From Anaerolineales bacterium (GTDB taxonomy: Bacteria; Chloroflexota; Anaerolineae; Anaerolineales; Villigracilaceae), in NCBI GenBank assembly GCA_020634885.1, contig JACKAW010000001.1, forward strand, positions 1-64,000: DNA of 64,000 nucleotides. Direction: 5' to 3'. The translations under genes were made by a program, and so were the position numbers. The notes under the pieces were generated by a model. That model saw nothing but the letters and a program-made list of their open reading frames with translations. It was not told the DNA's origin and did no database searches. How positions within the stretch are numbered: the first letter of the stretch is position 1; each line of letters opens with the position of its first letter. Positions 47,463 to 56,531 of the stretch are shown here, one piece after another.

Positions 47463-48761
47463 TTGGAAAAACCTATTGAACGTCCTACTCTAATCAACAC
47501 ATACACCCGCAGCTTTGAGCCTCTGAAGAATCGCAACTTGCGTATTTACCTTGGTGGGCAAGCGGTTTCGCTGCTTGGAACATGGATGCAATCCACCGCG
47601 CAAAGCTGGGTGGTGTGGGAGCTGACCCAATCTGAAAGCTCGCTTGGCATTGTGGTTATGCTCAACAGCTTGCCTCTCTTTTTGCTTGCACCCTGGGCGG
47701 GTGGTTTTGCCGATCGCTTCAATCGCCGCATGATTTTGCTTGTTACACAGTCTATTGCAATGATGCTGGCGTTTGCGCTGGCATTCCTCGTACAAACGAA
47801 CCTCGTGCAAATTTGGCATATTTACGTGTTTGCTTTTGTTCTTGGCGCAATCGCCGCACTTGATTTCCCGGCTCAGCAAGCCTTTATTGGCGATCTTTCC
47901 GGCATGACACAAATTCGGCAGGCGGTGACGCTTAATATCATGGGCTTGCAGGTTGCCCGTATGGTTGGTCCGGCGTTGGCAGGGATTTTGCTGAAAGCGG
48001 TCGGCTCTGCGGCAGCTTTTTGGATCAATGGGGCAAGTTTTCTTGTGGTGTTATTGAGCATCTTCATGGTCAAATCGCACAAGCAGGAAGTGAACAAAAT
48101 AGGCGGTGGACGCGGGCAATTCCGTGAAGTAGTAGATTACGTCCGCGCACAGCCGCGCATGATCGATTTATTGATCTTCGCCTCTATCGTGACCTTTTTT
48201 GGTCTCTCCATTATGAACATTCTCCCCGCTGTAGCCGATGACGTGCTCAATGGCGACTCGCAGACTTTTGGTTTACTTATGGGGTCGTCAGGTGCGGGGG
48301 CGTTAATCTCCACGCTGTTCCTGCTTCCGCTTTCACAGCAGGCAAAACGCATCGGGCGTATCGTTGGCGCTGCGGCAACGTGGATGGGTGTTTTTTATTT
48401 TCTTCTTTCCCGTTCCTCCTTCCTGCCGCTTTCCATGCTTTCCATATTTTTTGTCAGTCTGGGTGCGCCGCTGGTTCTCACCACAGGGTTGGGAGTGATG
48501 CAGTTAATGGCGCCCGGTAATATGCGAGCCCGCATTATCAGTCTTTTTACCATGGTCTCATTTGGATTGCAGCCAATATCATCTTTGTTTATTGGCTATG
48601 CCGCTGAATTTGTCGGCACACAGACCATCATCATGTTTAATGCTGCGTGCCTTTTGGCGGGTAGTGTATTAATGCTCGCCTTTCGCAAGGGGCTTGCCCA
48701 ATGGGAATTGAAACCCCTTGCCGAGCCGATCTTGTCTGAAAGTGAAAAACATCAAGCATAA
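47463..48761 (+). CDS. MFS transporter
   Basis: This 432-residue protein starts with TTG at 47463, chosen because TAGGAG lies 6 bp upstream (the frame extends to 47412 but without a ribosome-binding site). Twelve hydrophobic helices are visible. The MFS loop 2-3 motif appears as GGFADRFNRRMIL, and a second related segment lies in the middle (GGRGQFREVVDYVRAQPRM). It resembles the enterobactin exporter EntS/DUF894 family of drug/metabolite exporters. A strong terminator follows at 48765-48803. It is a single-gene unit. Confidence 0.92.
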   Translation: MEKPIERPTLINTYTRSFEPLKNRNLRIYLGGQAVSLLGTWMQSTAQSWVVWELTQSESSLGIVVMLNSLPLFLLAPWAGGFADRFNRRMILLVTQSIAMMLAFALAFLVQTNLVQIWHIYVFAFVLGAIAALDFPAQQAFIGDLSGMTQIRQAVTLNIMGLQVARMVGPALAGILLKAVGSAAAFWINGASFLVVLLSIFMVKSHKQEVNKIGGGRGQFREVVDYVRAQPRMIDLLIFASIVTFFGLSIMNILPAVADDVLNGDSQTFGLLMGSSGAGALISTLFLLPLSQQAKRIGRIVGAAATWMGVFYFLLSRSSFLPLSMLSIFFVSLGAPLVLTTGLGVMQLMAPGNMRARIISLFTMVSFGLQPISSLFIGYAAEFVGTQTIIMFNAACLLAGSVLMLAFRKGLAQWELKPLAEPILSESEKHQA

Positions 48762-48764
48762 TAA

Positions 48765-48803
48765 AAAAAGCGGATCGCTCTTTTGAAGCGATCCGCTTTT
48801 TTT
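48765..48803. terminator. Strong hairpin terminator
   Basis: AAAAAAAGCGGATCGCT, loop CTTTTGA, AGCGATCCGCTTTTTTT: an 11-pair stem with A/T runs on both sides, serving the MFS gene and the convergent YeeE/YedE gene. Confidence 0.92.
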
Positions 48804-48810
48804 GATGAAT

Positions 48811-50109
48811 CTATCCGCACCCACCGCCAGATTTATCGCGCTTTAACTGAAGTTCGATCTTGGCTTCAAAATCGAGCTCTTCATATTCCTGGGGATTCGG
48901 AGAACAAGATTCGTACCGATTACCCAATGCCACAGGGAAGATATACCCCAGTTCGTCCTCTCCAGCATTCGGGTTGGGTTGGAACGCTTCTTCACTTCCA
49001 AAAAAAGCGATCCAGTTGTTTATCCCGCCTTCAAGGATGTATACATTCAAGACACTGGAAGCAGAGAGATACTTCCACGCCTGAACGGCATCTGATTCGT
49101 CGTTGCTCATCACGACAAAAACCGTATTCGTGGGAGGTTCAGTGAGTAGAACAGAGACCACCTCGCCAAGGCGGTCAAGCGGCACATTAACCGCATCTTC
49201 AATATGATACAGGTTGTAGTCCGCTTCAGGGCGTACGTCAATGTACACCGGGTTCATGGACTGATTGTATTTTGCCGCGAAAGCTTCTGCTGGAGAAATA
49301 AAGACCAGGCGGTTTTCAAGCATTTCATCGGCAGTATATGTGACCGTATTTACAATCGGATCTGCATCCGCTTGTTCAATGGTTTCGGTGCGCGTGAACT
49401 TGAGAGCGTTGTACTTATTGGTAAGTGAAGGAGACCCAATGAACACAACTGCAAGAGCGGCGGCAAAGAGAACGCCCGCGCCCGCAATGCGCATCTTTGG
49501 TTCCTTGCTCAGATCTTTTTTGCCGAAGATACGTTCAAGCTGTTCTGCACCCCAGAACATGAAGAGCGCCATGAGCACAACCAAAAGGACAACCACGCCA
49601 AGCGGAAGATTGAAAACCTGGTCAAGTGTCACCCGACCAAAATAACCGGAATAGGTATACCAGTTATCAAAAAGGGATTCGGTTTCACCAAAAAGGAAGG
49701 CGCCCACAAAACCGCCAAGCATGAACAACATGCCGTCGATCTTGCCGGTAGATGCAGAGGCGAGCGAAGTTGTTGGGCAGAACCCGCCGATAATGAAGCC
49801 GACGCCCATGATCAGACCGCCGAGAATGCCGGAGGAAAGATAGGTGGGGTTGACCCAAACCTGATTAAAGTTGAGGATGCCCAATCCCACCGAGCCGAAT
49901 AACAACACCATGGCAGTGACAATGGCAGTGAACATCACCTTGAGCACGGTCATTTCGGTAAAGTAGAACTGCGCCGCAAGTTTGCGAGAATCACCAAAAC
50001 CAGACATTTCGAGAGTAAAGCCAAAAGCAAAGCCGATCAACCCAAAAACAACGTACGTCCACGGGTTACTTGCACTGACTGCTACAAATTCAGGGAGAGG
50101 AAAGTTCAT
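48811..50109 (-). CDS. YeeE/YedE transporter fused to cysteine-less rhodanese-like domain
   Basis: This 432-residue protein has a multi-helix YeeE/YedE domain (about 1-205, GFAFGFTLEMSGFGDSRKLAAQFYFTEMTVLK and GGFCPTTS with a key Cys) followed by a rhodanese-like domain (about 265-375, VYIDVRPEADYNLYHIEDAVNVPL). The rhodanese active-site loop reads VFVVMSNDESD where the catalytic Cys of CRxGxRS would be, so it should not transfer sulfur by itself. YeeE/YedE proteins import thiosulfate or sulfur species. C-terminal GGGCG adds a cysteine. It is the downstream partner of 50122-50667, with a 12-bp gap. Confidence 0.9.
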   Translation of the reverse strand: MNFPLPEFVAVSASNPWTYVVFGLIGFAFGFTLEMSGFGDSRKLAAQFYFTEMTVLKVMFTAIVTAMVLLFGSVGLGILNFNQVWVNPTYLSSGILGGLIMGVGFIIGGFCPTTSLASASTGKIDGMLFMLGGFVGAFLFGETESLFDNWYTYSGYFGRVTLDQVFNLPLGVVVLLVVLMALFMFWGAEQLERIFGKKDLSKEPKMRIAGAGVLFAAALAVVFIGSPSLTNKYNALKFTRTETIEQADADPIVNTVTYTADEMLENRLVFISPAEAFAAKYNQSMNPVYIDVRPEADYNLYHIEDAVNVPLDRLGEVVSVLLTEPPTNTVFVVMSNDESDAVQAWKYLSASSVLNVYILEGGINNWIAFFGSEEAFQPNPNAGEDELGYIFPVALGNRYESCSPNPQEYEELDFEAKIELQLKRDKSGGGCG

Positions 50110-50121
50110 GATAATTCTCCT

Positions 50122-50667
50122 TTAGTTCCACAATTTACGGACGAAATACGCCAGCCCGTACGCGCCGCCAAAGATGGCGAACATCACTACCCATGAGCCT
50201 GCCGAGAGTGTAGTACCGCCCGTCAGTGCCTGCCCAGAGGTACATCCGCGAGCCATACGTGCGCCATACAGAAAGATCACGCCGCCAAGGAAGGACATCA
50301 GCCAGCGGGTCTGATTTGAGATGTTGGGTCCCTTTGTGGTTTCAAACTTCAAACGTCCGCTAAATAGACCAGATGAAAACCCGCCAAGCAGCGCCCCAAA
50401 ATAAACAGGCACGATCCAATCATCAAGCGGATTTTTATCACCACCTGCCATCTTGAGTAAATATGGGGTTCTATCCACATGCGTTGGATTAAACAAATCA
50501 GTCACTGCCGTAACAAAACGGCTGGTCGCGCCGGAAGAGCCCAGCCCATTGCCTGTTAATAAAAGGGCAAGGAAGAGCACAATTCCCAGTATCATGCCGC
50601 CAAAGTAGGGGTGTACGAACGGCTTGGGTGAAGTGGGGAATAAGGTTTTTTTTGTTTGTGCGGTCAT
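50122..50667 (-). CDS. YeeE/YedE-family membrane protein
   Basis: This 181-residue protein starts at the ATG at 50667 (MTAQTKK), with AAAGGAGATCTT before it. It has four or five hydrophobic helices and the YeeE/YedE signature GARMARGCTSGQALTGGTTLSAGSW, with the central Cys thought to handle sulfur. It is the second half of a split transporter with the preceding gene. The pair lies directly downstream of the multihaem cytochromes, linking sulfur import to their redox chemistry. Confidence 0.9.
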   Translation of the reverse strand: MTAQTKKTLFPTSPKPFVHPYFGGMILGIVLFLALLLTGNGLGSSGATSRFVTAVTDLFNPTHVDRTPYLLKMAGGDKNPLDDWIVPVYFGALLGGFSSGLFSGRLKFETTKGPNISNQTRWLMSFLGGVIFLYGARMARGCTSGQALTGGTTLSAGSWVVMFAIFGGAYGLAYFVRKLWN

Positions 50668-50715
50668 AAGATCTCCTTTGGTAATTCCCATGAATTACCA
50701 ATGACTAATTACTCG

Positions 50716-53454
50716 TTACTTTTTACCTTTTTTCTCTTTCTTTTCTTTCTTCGGCTTATCATGGCTCACATGTTCTTCGTGAACTTCCACTTCTTCGTAC
50801 CCGGTCACCATGGCTCGCATGGCTTCGAGCGGAGTTGCACCGGTGGTGGTCATGTACACATGGACAAGGATGAACGTTGCAAAGAGCCAAGCCACCAAGG
50901 AGTGGAACGGAGCAAGGAAAGGCAATCCGCCGAGGGCATTGGCAATAGCAGGGAACTTCTGTACACCCCACATCAATGCACCGGTCAGCATTTGTAATGG
51001 AAGCAATATATTGAGGATGCCGAAGTATGTAAAGTGCTGAATGGGATTCATGCGGCGGGTCGGCGTCTTTTCAAAGGGATGTCCCTCGCCTTTGAAAATG
51101 CCGTTGATGTAATACTTTGCCTGCACCATGGCATCATCGAAGAAGCCGTATGGGCGGGGGATGTATTCCTGCATACGATCTGTGGCAATATGATAAAAGA
51201 CCGATAGCAAGGCATTTACAACCAGAACCACAGCCACAACATTATGAACGGTCACCATGCCGACGAAGGAGAATGCCCCAAAGATATCGGGTCTATGGAT
51301 GATCAAGCCTGTAAACAGGAGGATGAGGATGGCAGCGGTCTGAAGCCAATGCCAGAAGCGTCGATAGGCATCATACATATAGATGCGTTCGGTTCGTGCA
51401 TGACCTTTGGGCTGTTTCCGCGCTGCGAGCATTCTCAGCGTTCCGTGCCCAAACACACCTAAAAGCGACCCGACGAATGCCAGCGCACCGAACCAATCAA
51501 TGAGACTGATACGACTGGAGCCAAAAATGTACATACCGTCGTTGGCAGGGACAGGCTGATAATACAAAGCGCCGTCATCACCGACCACAAATTCACCAGA
51601 ACCACTGACGTTATTATCAAGATCGAACTTTGGAGTAACAGGGGCGAAGTCGGCAAGTTTAATGGGCTGTGAAATAAGCGAGTCTGCATCATGACAGGTT
51701 TTGCAGTCGTTCACAGCGAATTCACCACGGGTCACATTGTGGTTGATGCTGTAGGGCTGTACCATGCCTTCCATGCGGACGTTGTTCAACCCCAATGCGG
51801 TCAATCGAGCTTTGACGGTTTCTTCTTTGCTGGATTTATCAATAACCAATTCGTCATTGCTGAGCTGTCCGTTGCCATTGCCATCGAATGCAGCCACAAT
51901 TGCGGCAGCGTATGAGCCGTTCTCAAGGTACGCCGCTTCAAGGTCTACCAGCCGAACCGGGCGGCTGTTGCCATTAGCATCGTCGTATACCCAATAGAAG
52001 GAGGTGATCAGGTTGTATGGGGCAAGCAGTTGCTGTCCATCCACATTGGTGCGGTTGAGCAAAACAGGTTTGTACCCAGTGACCAGAGAGGTTATATCGT
52101 TGGGCGTACCTTCAACCCCACGGCAGTTTTCAACCGCGCCGCCATCTGTCGTGATGACGGTCCAATCATAGGACTCGATTGCCGGGGCGTACATCTGCGG
52201 AATATGGCAGGTTTCGCAGGCGACTGCATCCATATGGGTTTCAATGTAAGGCAGCCAACTTGCGTGACCTTTGTTAAAGTCGTGGCAGTTCTCACAGCGG
52301 CGCATGGTGCCTTTGTATTCGGGTGCTACATTAAATTGGGCGCTATCGCCACGGGCGAAGTTGTGATCGGGTCGTTTGAGGTATTCGCTGATCTCAAGCA
52401 GGCGCGGGTCATAGAGCAGGTGATCTGGGTTGGCGCTTTGCACTTCGCTGGCGTGGGCGGGGTTGTTGAGTGCAAAGTGACAGTCGGTGCATTGCAGTTG
52501 ACGTTCGGCGTGAATATCCCATGAGCGGGAAAGGTCGTTTTTGTCTTCAAGGTTTACGCCCGAGGTGTTGATGCGCTGTGCCGAGATGACTTGACCCGTG
52601 GTTGCGGTCTGCGGATAGTTCAGATCACAGGCGTTGAAGGTCAGCGGTTCGTTGGAGGTGTGAACTTCTCCGTGGCAGTTTGCACAGTTTGAATTTGTGG
52701 GGTCTTGAATGCCGAGCCGGTTGTCTTTCAGTTCGCCGCTTTCGTTGAAAACTTCGGGGTTGTATGCCCAGTCGCCATTTTCTTCATTGACAATGTTGAG
52801 TCCAAGTAATGTGGCGGTGACGGCATTGCCGAATTCGCCGGATTTTATGGCTTCAACCCTTGCCGTATTATTTGGGTTTTCAAGATGGCAGAGGAAGCAG
52901 TTCATTTCCATGGTGCCAGATCGATCCCAATTCCATGTTGAAACGCTGCCATCTTTATTGAGGATGGCGGTTTCAGGGTTCGATTTGTTGAGGGCTAAAT
53001 CAGTGAGAGGGCTGCCTTCACGTGAGGTTTCAGCAGGTCCGCCGCCGACTACGCGTTCGCCATTAAGCATCAACCATTCGGCAGTGCCCAGGTCGAGGCG
53101 TTCGTCATCGGTAGTGGAGAGAAAGCGGTAGGTAAGTGGATCCCATGAGCCGAAGAGACCGTTGCCGGTATCGAAGGTCTGGCTGTTGGGGTAGTAATCG
53201 CTTAAGCCTAAGTCTGAATGGAAGGCGTGTGTTTGGATGAACTCGGTGTCGTGGCACTGCCCGCAGGTGTTCATGGTGGAGATGGCGCCATTGCTTTCAA
53301 GGACATTCGTGCCGTTTGCGTCGAGCAGGGCAAAGTCTGGGTGTAGACCTGAGGCTTGAGGGGTCGCTTCAGCTTTGGGCGCGGCGAGAGCGGCATTGAT
53401 CCCAAAGGCGAGGGCAGTGAGGAGAAGTCCGGTAAGAAATAGGTATCGTTTCAT
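50716..53454 (-). CDS. Seven-haem cytochrome c fused to C-terminal cytochrome b domain
   Basis: This 912-residue protein starts at the ATG at 53454 with AGGATAC upstream; a longer frame runs over a low-complexity gap and is rejected. A signal peptide (1-25) leads to an extracytoplasmic region with seven CxxCH haem motifs (CGQCH, CFLCH, CANCH, CTDCH, CENCH, CETCH, CKTCH) spread over about 580 residues and an EF-hand-like DGNGNGQLSNDEL. The C-terminal third (about 640-885) has four membrane helices of a cytochrome b561/b-type domain with His pairs. It could pass electrons between quinones and an extracellular acceptor. A Lys-rich tail ends the chain. Confidence 0.88.
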   Translation of the reverse strand: MKRYLFLTGLLLTALAFGINAALAAPKAEATPQASGLHPDFALLDANGTNVLESNGAISTMNTCGQCHDTEFIQTHAFHSDLGLSDYYPNSQTFDTGNGLFGSWDPLTYRFLSTTDDERLDLGTAEWLMLNGERVVGGGPAETSREGSPLTDLALNKSNPETAILNKDGSVSTWNWDRSGTMEMNCFLCHLENPNNTARVEAIKSGEFGNAVTATLLGLNIVNEENGDWAYNPEVFNESGELKDNRLGIQDPTNSNCANCHGEVHTSNEPLTFNACDLNYPQTATTGQVISAQRINTSGVNLEDKNDLSRSWDIHAERQLQCTDCHFALNNPAHASEVQSANPDHLLYDPRLLEISEYLKRPDHNFARGDSAQFNVAPEYKGTMRRCENCHDFNKGHASWLPYIETHMDAVACETCHIPQMYAPAIESYDWTVITTDGGAVENCRGVEGTPNDITSLVTGYKPVLLNRTNVDGQQLLAPYNLITSFYWVYDDANGNSRPVRLVDLEAAYLENGSYAAAIVAAFDGNGNGQLSNDELVIDKSSKEETVKARLTALGLNNVRMEGMVQPYSINHNVTRGEFAVNDCKTCHDADSLISQPIKLADFAPVTPKFDLDNNVSGSGEFVVGDDGALYYQPVPANDGMYIFGSSRISLIDWFGALAFVGSLLGVFGHGTLRMLAARKQPKGHARTERIYMYDAYRRFWHWLQTAAILILLFTGLIIHRPDIFGAFSFVGMVTVHNVVAVVLVVNALLSVFYHIATDRMQEYIPRPYGFFDDAMVQAKYYINGIFKGEGHPFEKTPTRRMNPIQHFTYFGILNILLPLQMLTGALMWGVQKFPAIANALGGLPFLAPFHSLVAWLFATFILVHVYMTTTGATPLEAMRAMVTGYEEVEVHEEHVSHDKPKKEKKEKKGKK

Positions 53455-53520
53455 GGTTGTATCCTGTTGGTAATTAGTGATTGGTAATTGGAGATTGAAT
53501 CTCCAATCTCTAATCTCCAA

Positions 53521-54957
53521 TTACTTCCGCCCTCCCCATTCGATAGGGTCGCCGGGGTAGCCTAATGCTTCCCAGTCCATGCGTCCGTTTTCGCCGTGGC
53601 AGGATTCGCATTGCAGGGCTTCGTCGGCAGATTGCACCATGTGAGTGGTGGGCCAATACATGTACGTGGTGGTGAAGCCGTATTCGCCGCTGTAATTAAG
53701 ACCGGTTTTTTCTTGTGCAAGCTCGAATGCGGTGTCCCAATTGAACTCGCTCCAGAAACCGCCTTCCCCAGAGGTGATGGGTTGCAGTAGGTAGTTGTTC
53801 TTTACATCATAGGGCTGCTCGGCGATATGAAGTTTGAAGGGGAATATCTTGGCGGTGCTGTCTTCAATGCTTCCGGCGGGTTTGTTGATGTAGGTAATGC
53901 CGTCTTCGCCAATGGGGTCGCCAAGTAGGTAACGGTATTCGTTGTTGCCGTTGAACCACAAGTAGGTGGGGGCGAAGTTTTTGTCGTAGACGAATTCGCC
54001 TTTGATCTTCAAGTAAGTGAAGTGGTCATCTTTGCGTCCGTCTTCACCGGCTTGCGACCAGTCCCATGTGACCTTGGTGGGGTCTTCGAGCGCGATGGCA
54101 GGGATGTGGCAGGTTTGGCAGGCGACAGATGAAAGATGGGTGTTGATGCGTTCATCTTCATGTTTTTGATCTACGTGGCACTGTTCGCAGGAGACTTGTT
54201 CTTGCGGGTCAATGGTGTAGTTATCTGCCAGCAAACGCCCGAGGATTTGATGATCTTCCGTCCAGTGGCAGTCGGTGCAGAGCATGTCATTCTCGCCGCC
54301 CATGTGGACATCCAACTCTTCAGAGGGGAAGTAGAGGCTTTCGTCGAGATCGCCGTGTTTTACGCCATTACCGCCGCCGCCGTCGAAGTGACATTTGCCA
54401 CAGTTCTCACGGGTGGGGGCTTTTACAGAACGAGCTGCTGCGAGCAGGTCAACGCCTTCGGCGGGGTTGCCAAAAGGTCCTTTGCCATAGGTTCCGGGGT
54501 CTGCATGACAGGCGAGGCAGTCTACATTTTCTTCGCCAGCTTGTTGGGTTTCACGTCCTTCTTCCCAACCGTAGCCAGTGTGGCAAGACATACATTTATT
54601 CTCATTCCCTTGTGTGCCGATACAGAAGTTGTTGATCTGGTTGACTTTGCCGATGGTGGCGGGCTCGTCGCGCCAGGGAACGTCGAATTCTTTTGATTCC
54701 CACGTCCAATGTGTGGTTGCCATGACCTTGGTGGCGGCATCTTCGTGGCATTCGAGGCAGGCGCGGGTGACTTCCTGCCCGGTGGTGAATTCGCCTTTGA
54801 TGATGTCGGCGTGATCTACATGCACGGCTTGTTCTGGCAGGTAGGCAGCAGGGTTATTTTTGCTTTGCGCACGCGGTAGGAAATAAAGGACAGGGACGAG
54901 GATCAGCAATAGAATGCCGACCAGACCCAAAGTCCAGGATGGGAAGCGTTTTTTCAT
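53521..54957 (-). CDS. Octahaem tetrathionate-reductase-like cytochrome c
   Basis: This 478-residue protein has an N-terminal membrane anchor/signal (about 8-28) and eight CxxCH motifs (CLECH, CMSCH, CLACH, CGKCH, CTDCH, CEQCH, CQTCH, CESCH). This count, the length and the layout match the octahaem tetrathionate reductase (OTR) family, which in Shewanella reduces tetrathionate, nitrite and hydroxylamine in vitro. The C-terminal region has EFNWDTAFELAQEKTGLNYSGEYGFTTTYMYWPTTH. It starts 4 bp inside the stop of the ArsR gene, so the two are coupled. It is probably the lead enzyme of the sulfur operon. Confidence 0.9.
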   Translation of the reverse strand: MKKRFPSWTLGLVGILLLILVPVLYFLPRAQSKNNPAAYLPEQAVHVDHADIIKGEFTTGQEVTRACLECHEDAATKVMATTHWTWESKEFDVPWRDEPATIGKVNQINNFCIGTQGNENKCMSCHTGYGWEEGRETQQAGEENVDCLACHADPGTYGKGPFGNPAEGVDLLAAARSVKAPTRENCGKCHFDGGGGNGVKHGDLDESLYFPSEELDVHMGGENDMLCTDCHWTEDHQILGRLLADNYTIDPQEQVSCEQCHVDQKHEDERINTHLSSVACQTCHIPAIALEDPTKVTWDWSQAGEDGRKDDHFTYLKIKGEFVYDKNFAPTYLWFNGNNEYRYLLGDPIGEDGITYINKPAGSIEDSTAKIFPFKLHIAEQPYDVKNNYLLQPITSGEGGFWSEFNWDTAFELAQEKTGLNYSGEYGFTTTYMYWPTTHMVQSADEALQCESCHGENGRMDWEALGYPGDPIEWGGRK

Positions 54958-55301
54958 ACATTCTCCTGTATGGTTTCATTGATCAGGCTGGCTTGATAGG
55001 CGAGCCGCTCGCGCATGATGCTTCGCAGCAAGTCAAGCGCCTGAATTAGGCGAGGATCAGAAAGTCGATAGGTGATCGTGGTTCCACTGCGCAGGGTTTC
55101 AACCAGTCCGCGCTCACGCAGGATTTTGAGATGACGTGATGTGGTGGGTTGGTTGAGTTCAAGCTCGGTGGAAAGTTCGGTCACATTACGAGGTGATTCA
55201 TTTAGGGTGTAAAGAATTAAGAGGCGAATGGGGTCAGAAAGCGCAGCGCAGAAATTGGCTTCGATCTGTGTAATTTCCTGTTTTAGGATGGAATTGATCA
55301 T
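54954..55301 (-). CDS. ArsR-family regulator of multihaem operon
   Basis: This 115-residue winged-helix protein (start ATG 55301, chosen for AAGGTAAG) has the ArsR pattern FCAALSDPIRLLILYTLNESPRNVTELSTELELNQPTTSRHLKILRERGLVETLRSGTTITYRL (cut here into its natural segments). It has only one cysteine (near residue 18), so it is unlike two-cysteine sulfur sensors such as BigR, and its inducer is unknown. It overlaps the cytochrome start by 4 bp. It probably binds the inverted repeat at 55314-55333 just upstream of its own start. Confidence 0.88.
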   Translation of the reverse strand: MINSILKQEITQIEANFCAALSDPIRLLILYTLNESPRNVTELSTELELNQPTTSRHLKILRERGLVETLRSGTTITYRLSDPRLIQALDLLRSIMRERLAYQASLINETIQENV

Positions 55302-55313
55302 ACTTACCTTCTT

Positions 55314-55333
55314 ATATGCGAATAAACGAATAT
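55314..55333. promoter_or_regulatory. Candidate ArsR operator
   Basis: ATATGCG, spacer AATAAA, CGAATAT: six of seven positions are inverted-complementary, and it lies 13 bp upstream of the arsR ATG on the minus strand. Its position fits autoregulation. Confidence 0.4.
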
Positions 55334-55514
55334 ATCGATTGAATAATAATATTGTGATAGAAAGTACAATAGTGCAGAGTGTCATATTAATTTTCGTTTA
55401 ATGTCATATATTACAGGTATAATTTTGAGGGTTAATTGCAATAATTTCTAATAAGTTGCACACAGCGGGCAGTGAGTTTTTAGATGCCCAGGGTGTACTA
55501 CACTTGGAGCAGGT

Positions 55515-56123
55515 ATGGTCTCTTATCAACGAGAAGCAATTTCTATAGATGTTTCGAATCGGCTGCGTGAATTACGAGAAGCCAGGGGAGTTTCCATGCG
55601 AACCCTTGCTTCGCAAAGTGGGCTTTCGGCAAATGCCCTTTCCATGATCGAACGAGGGAAAACCTCACCGTCGGTCAGTACACTATACAAATTGGCGGGT
55701 GCATTGGGTGTATCTATCACCGCATTTTTTAGTACAGAAAATGAAAAGAAACAAGTTGTTTTTCTAAAACACGACGAGCGCACACGATTGCCCTTTACAC
55801 GCGGCATTGTTGAGGCGCTGGGCGGTGAAGGGTTTGTGGGCAACGTGGAACCATTTGTGTTGACGATGGAAACCGGCGCATCGTGCGGTCCTCACGATAT
55901 TGTTCATTCTGGACACGAATTTGTTTTTTGTTTGCGTGGAAAACTGGAATATACAGTGGAAAGGGAGACCTTCCGCCTCGAACCCGGTGATAGCCTGCTC
56001 TTTGCTTCAAAGCTTCGCCACCGCTGGAGGAATCCTGGCAACACAGTGGCGAATGCGTTGTTCATCATCTCGGGGTTTGAAGAGGGTGAAGAGCCACAAG
56101 CGATGCACATCTCTAAAAAATAG
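55515..56123 (+). CDS. XRE-cupin transcriptional regulator
   Basis: This 202-residue protein has an HTH XRE domain (about 10-70: NRLRELREARGVSMRTLASQSGLSANALSMIERGKTSPSVSTLYKLAGALGV) and a cupin domain (about 100-185: GPHDIVHSGHEFVFCLRGKLEYTVERETFRLEPGDSLLFASKLRHRWRNPG) with His/Glu metal-ligand pattern. XRE-cupin proteins sense a small ligand and regulate transport or detoxification genes. It is divergent from the ArsR/multihaem operon, with 213 bp between the starts, so it could control that region. Confidence 0.93.
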   Translation: MVSYQREAISIDVSNRLRELREARGVSMRTLASQSGLSANALSMIERGKTSPSVSTLYKLAGALGVSITAFFSTENEKKQVVFLKHDERTRLPFTRGIVEALGGEGFVGNVEPFVLTMETGASCGPHDIVHSGHEFVFCLRGKLEYTVERETFRLEPGDSLLFASKLRHRWRNPGNTVANALFIISGFEEGEEPQAMHISKK

Positions 56124-56170
56124 AGAATCAAAAAAACGTCGTCCATGCGGACGACGTTTTTTTGATTCTC
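56123..56170. terminator. Perfect long bidirectional terminator
   Basis: A 22-bp arm (GAGAATCAAAAAAACGTCG then TCC) and its complement flank ATGC, giving a very stable hairpin with T-runs on both strands. It serves the XRE-cupin gene and the convergent Fe-S assembly gene. Confidence 0.95.
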
Positions 56171-56173
56171 AGA

Positions 56174-56521
56174 CTACGAGTACATGCCCCAATCTAACGC
56201 GGAGGGGTCTTCCATCATGGAAAAATCCCAGACATCCATGCCCATTTCTACGGTGACGGGCATATTCAAACCTTCGGTGGCTTTTGCTTTGGTCATTTCG
56301 ATCATGGCAGGTCCATACGGGCAGAAGGGAGTGGTGAGGATCATCTTGAGGCGTGCCATGCCATTTTCCACTTCAATGTCACGCACAAGACCCAGTTGAA
56401 TGATGTTCATCCCGATCTCGGGGTCAACCACCTCTGAAAGGCTTGCGCGGGCTTGTGCAACCAACTCAGGGTTGGTGGTGTGAATCGTCCACTGAATTTC
56501 GTTAATTTGAGAGTCGCTCAT
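56174..56521 (-). CDS. MIP18-family metal-sulfur cluster assembly factor
   Basis: This 115-residue protein matches the MIP18/DUF59 (SufT/PaaD) family: LVAQARASLSEVVDPEIGMNIIQLGLVRDIEVE then MILTTPFCPYGPAMIEMTKAKA. The Cys in PFCPYGP is the conserved one. These proteins help mature Fe-S enzymes. It lies 10 bp downstream of the SufR-like regulator 56532-57155, so both act in Fe-S homeostasis. The C-terminal end MGMDVWDFSMMEDPSALDWGMYS is longer than usual. Confidence 0.9.
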   Translation of the reverse strand: MSDSQINEIQWTIHTTNPELVAQARASLSEVVDPEIGMNIIQLGLVRDIEVENGMARLKMILTTPFCPYGPAMIEMTKAKATEGLNMPVTVEMGMDVWDFSMMEDPSALDWGMYS

Positions 56522-56531
56522 AAAATCCTCT

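Noticed and set aside
52030..52524. Plus-strand frames antisense to the cytochrome genes (also 54136-54696)
   Set aside because: They mirror the CxxCH haem motifs of the real minus-strand genes and have no family pattern.
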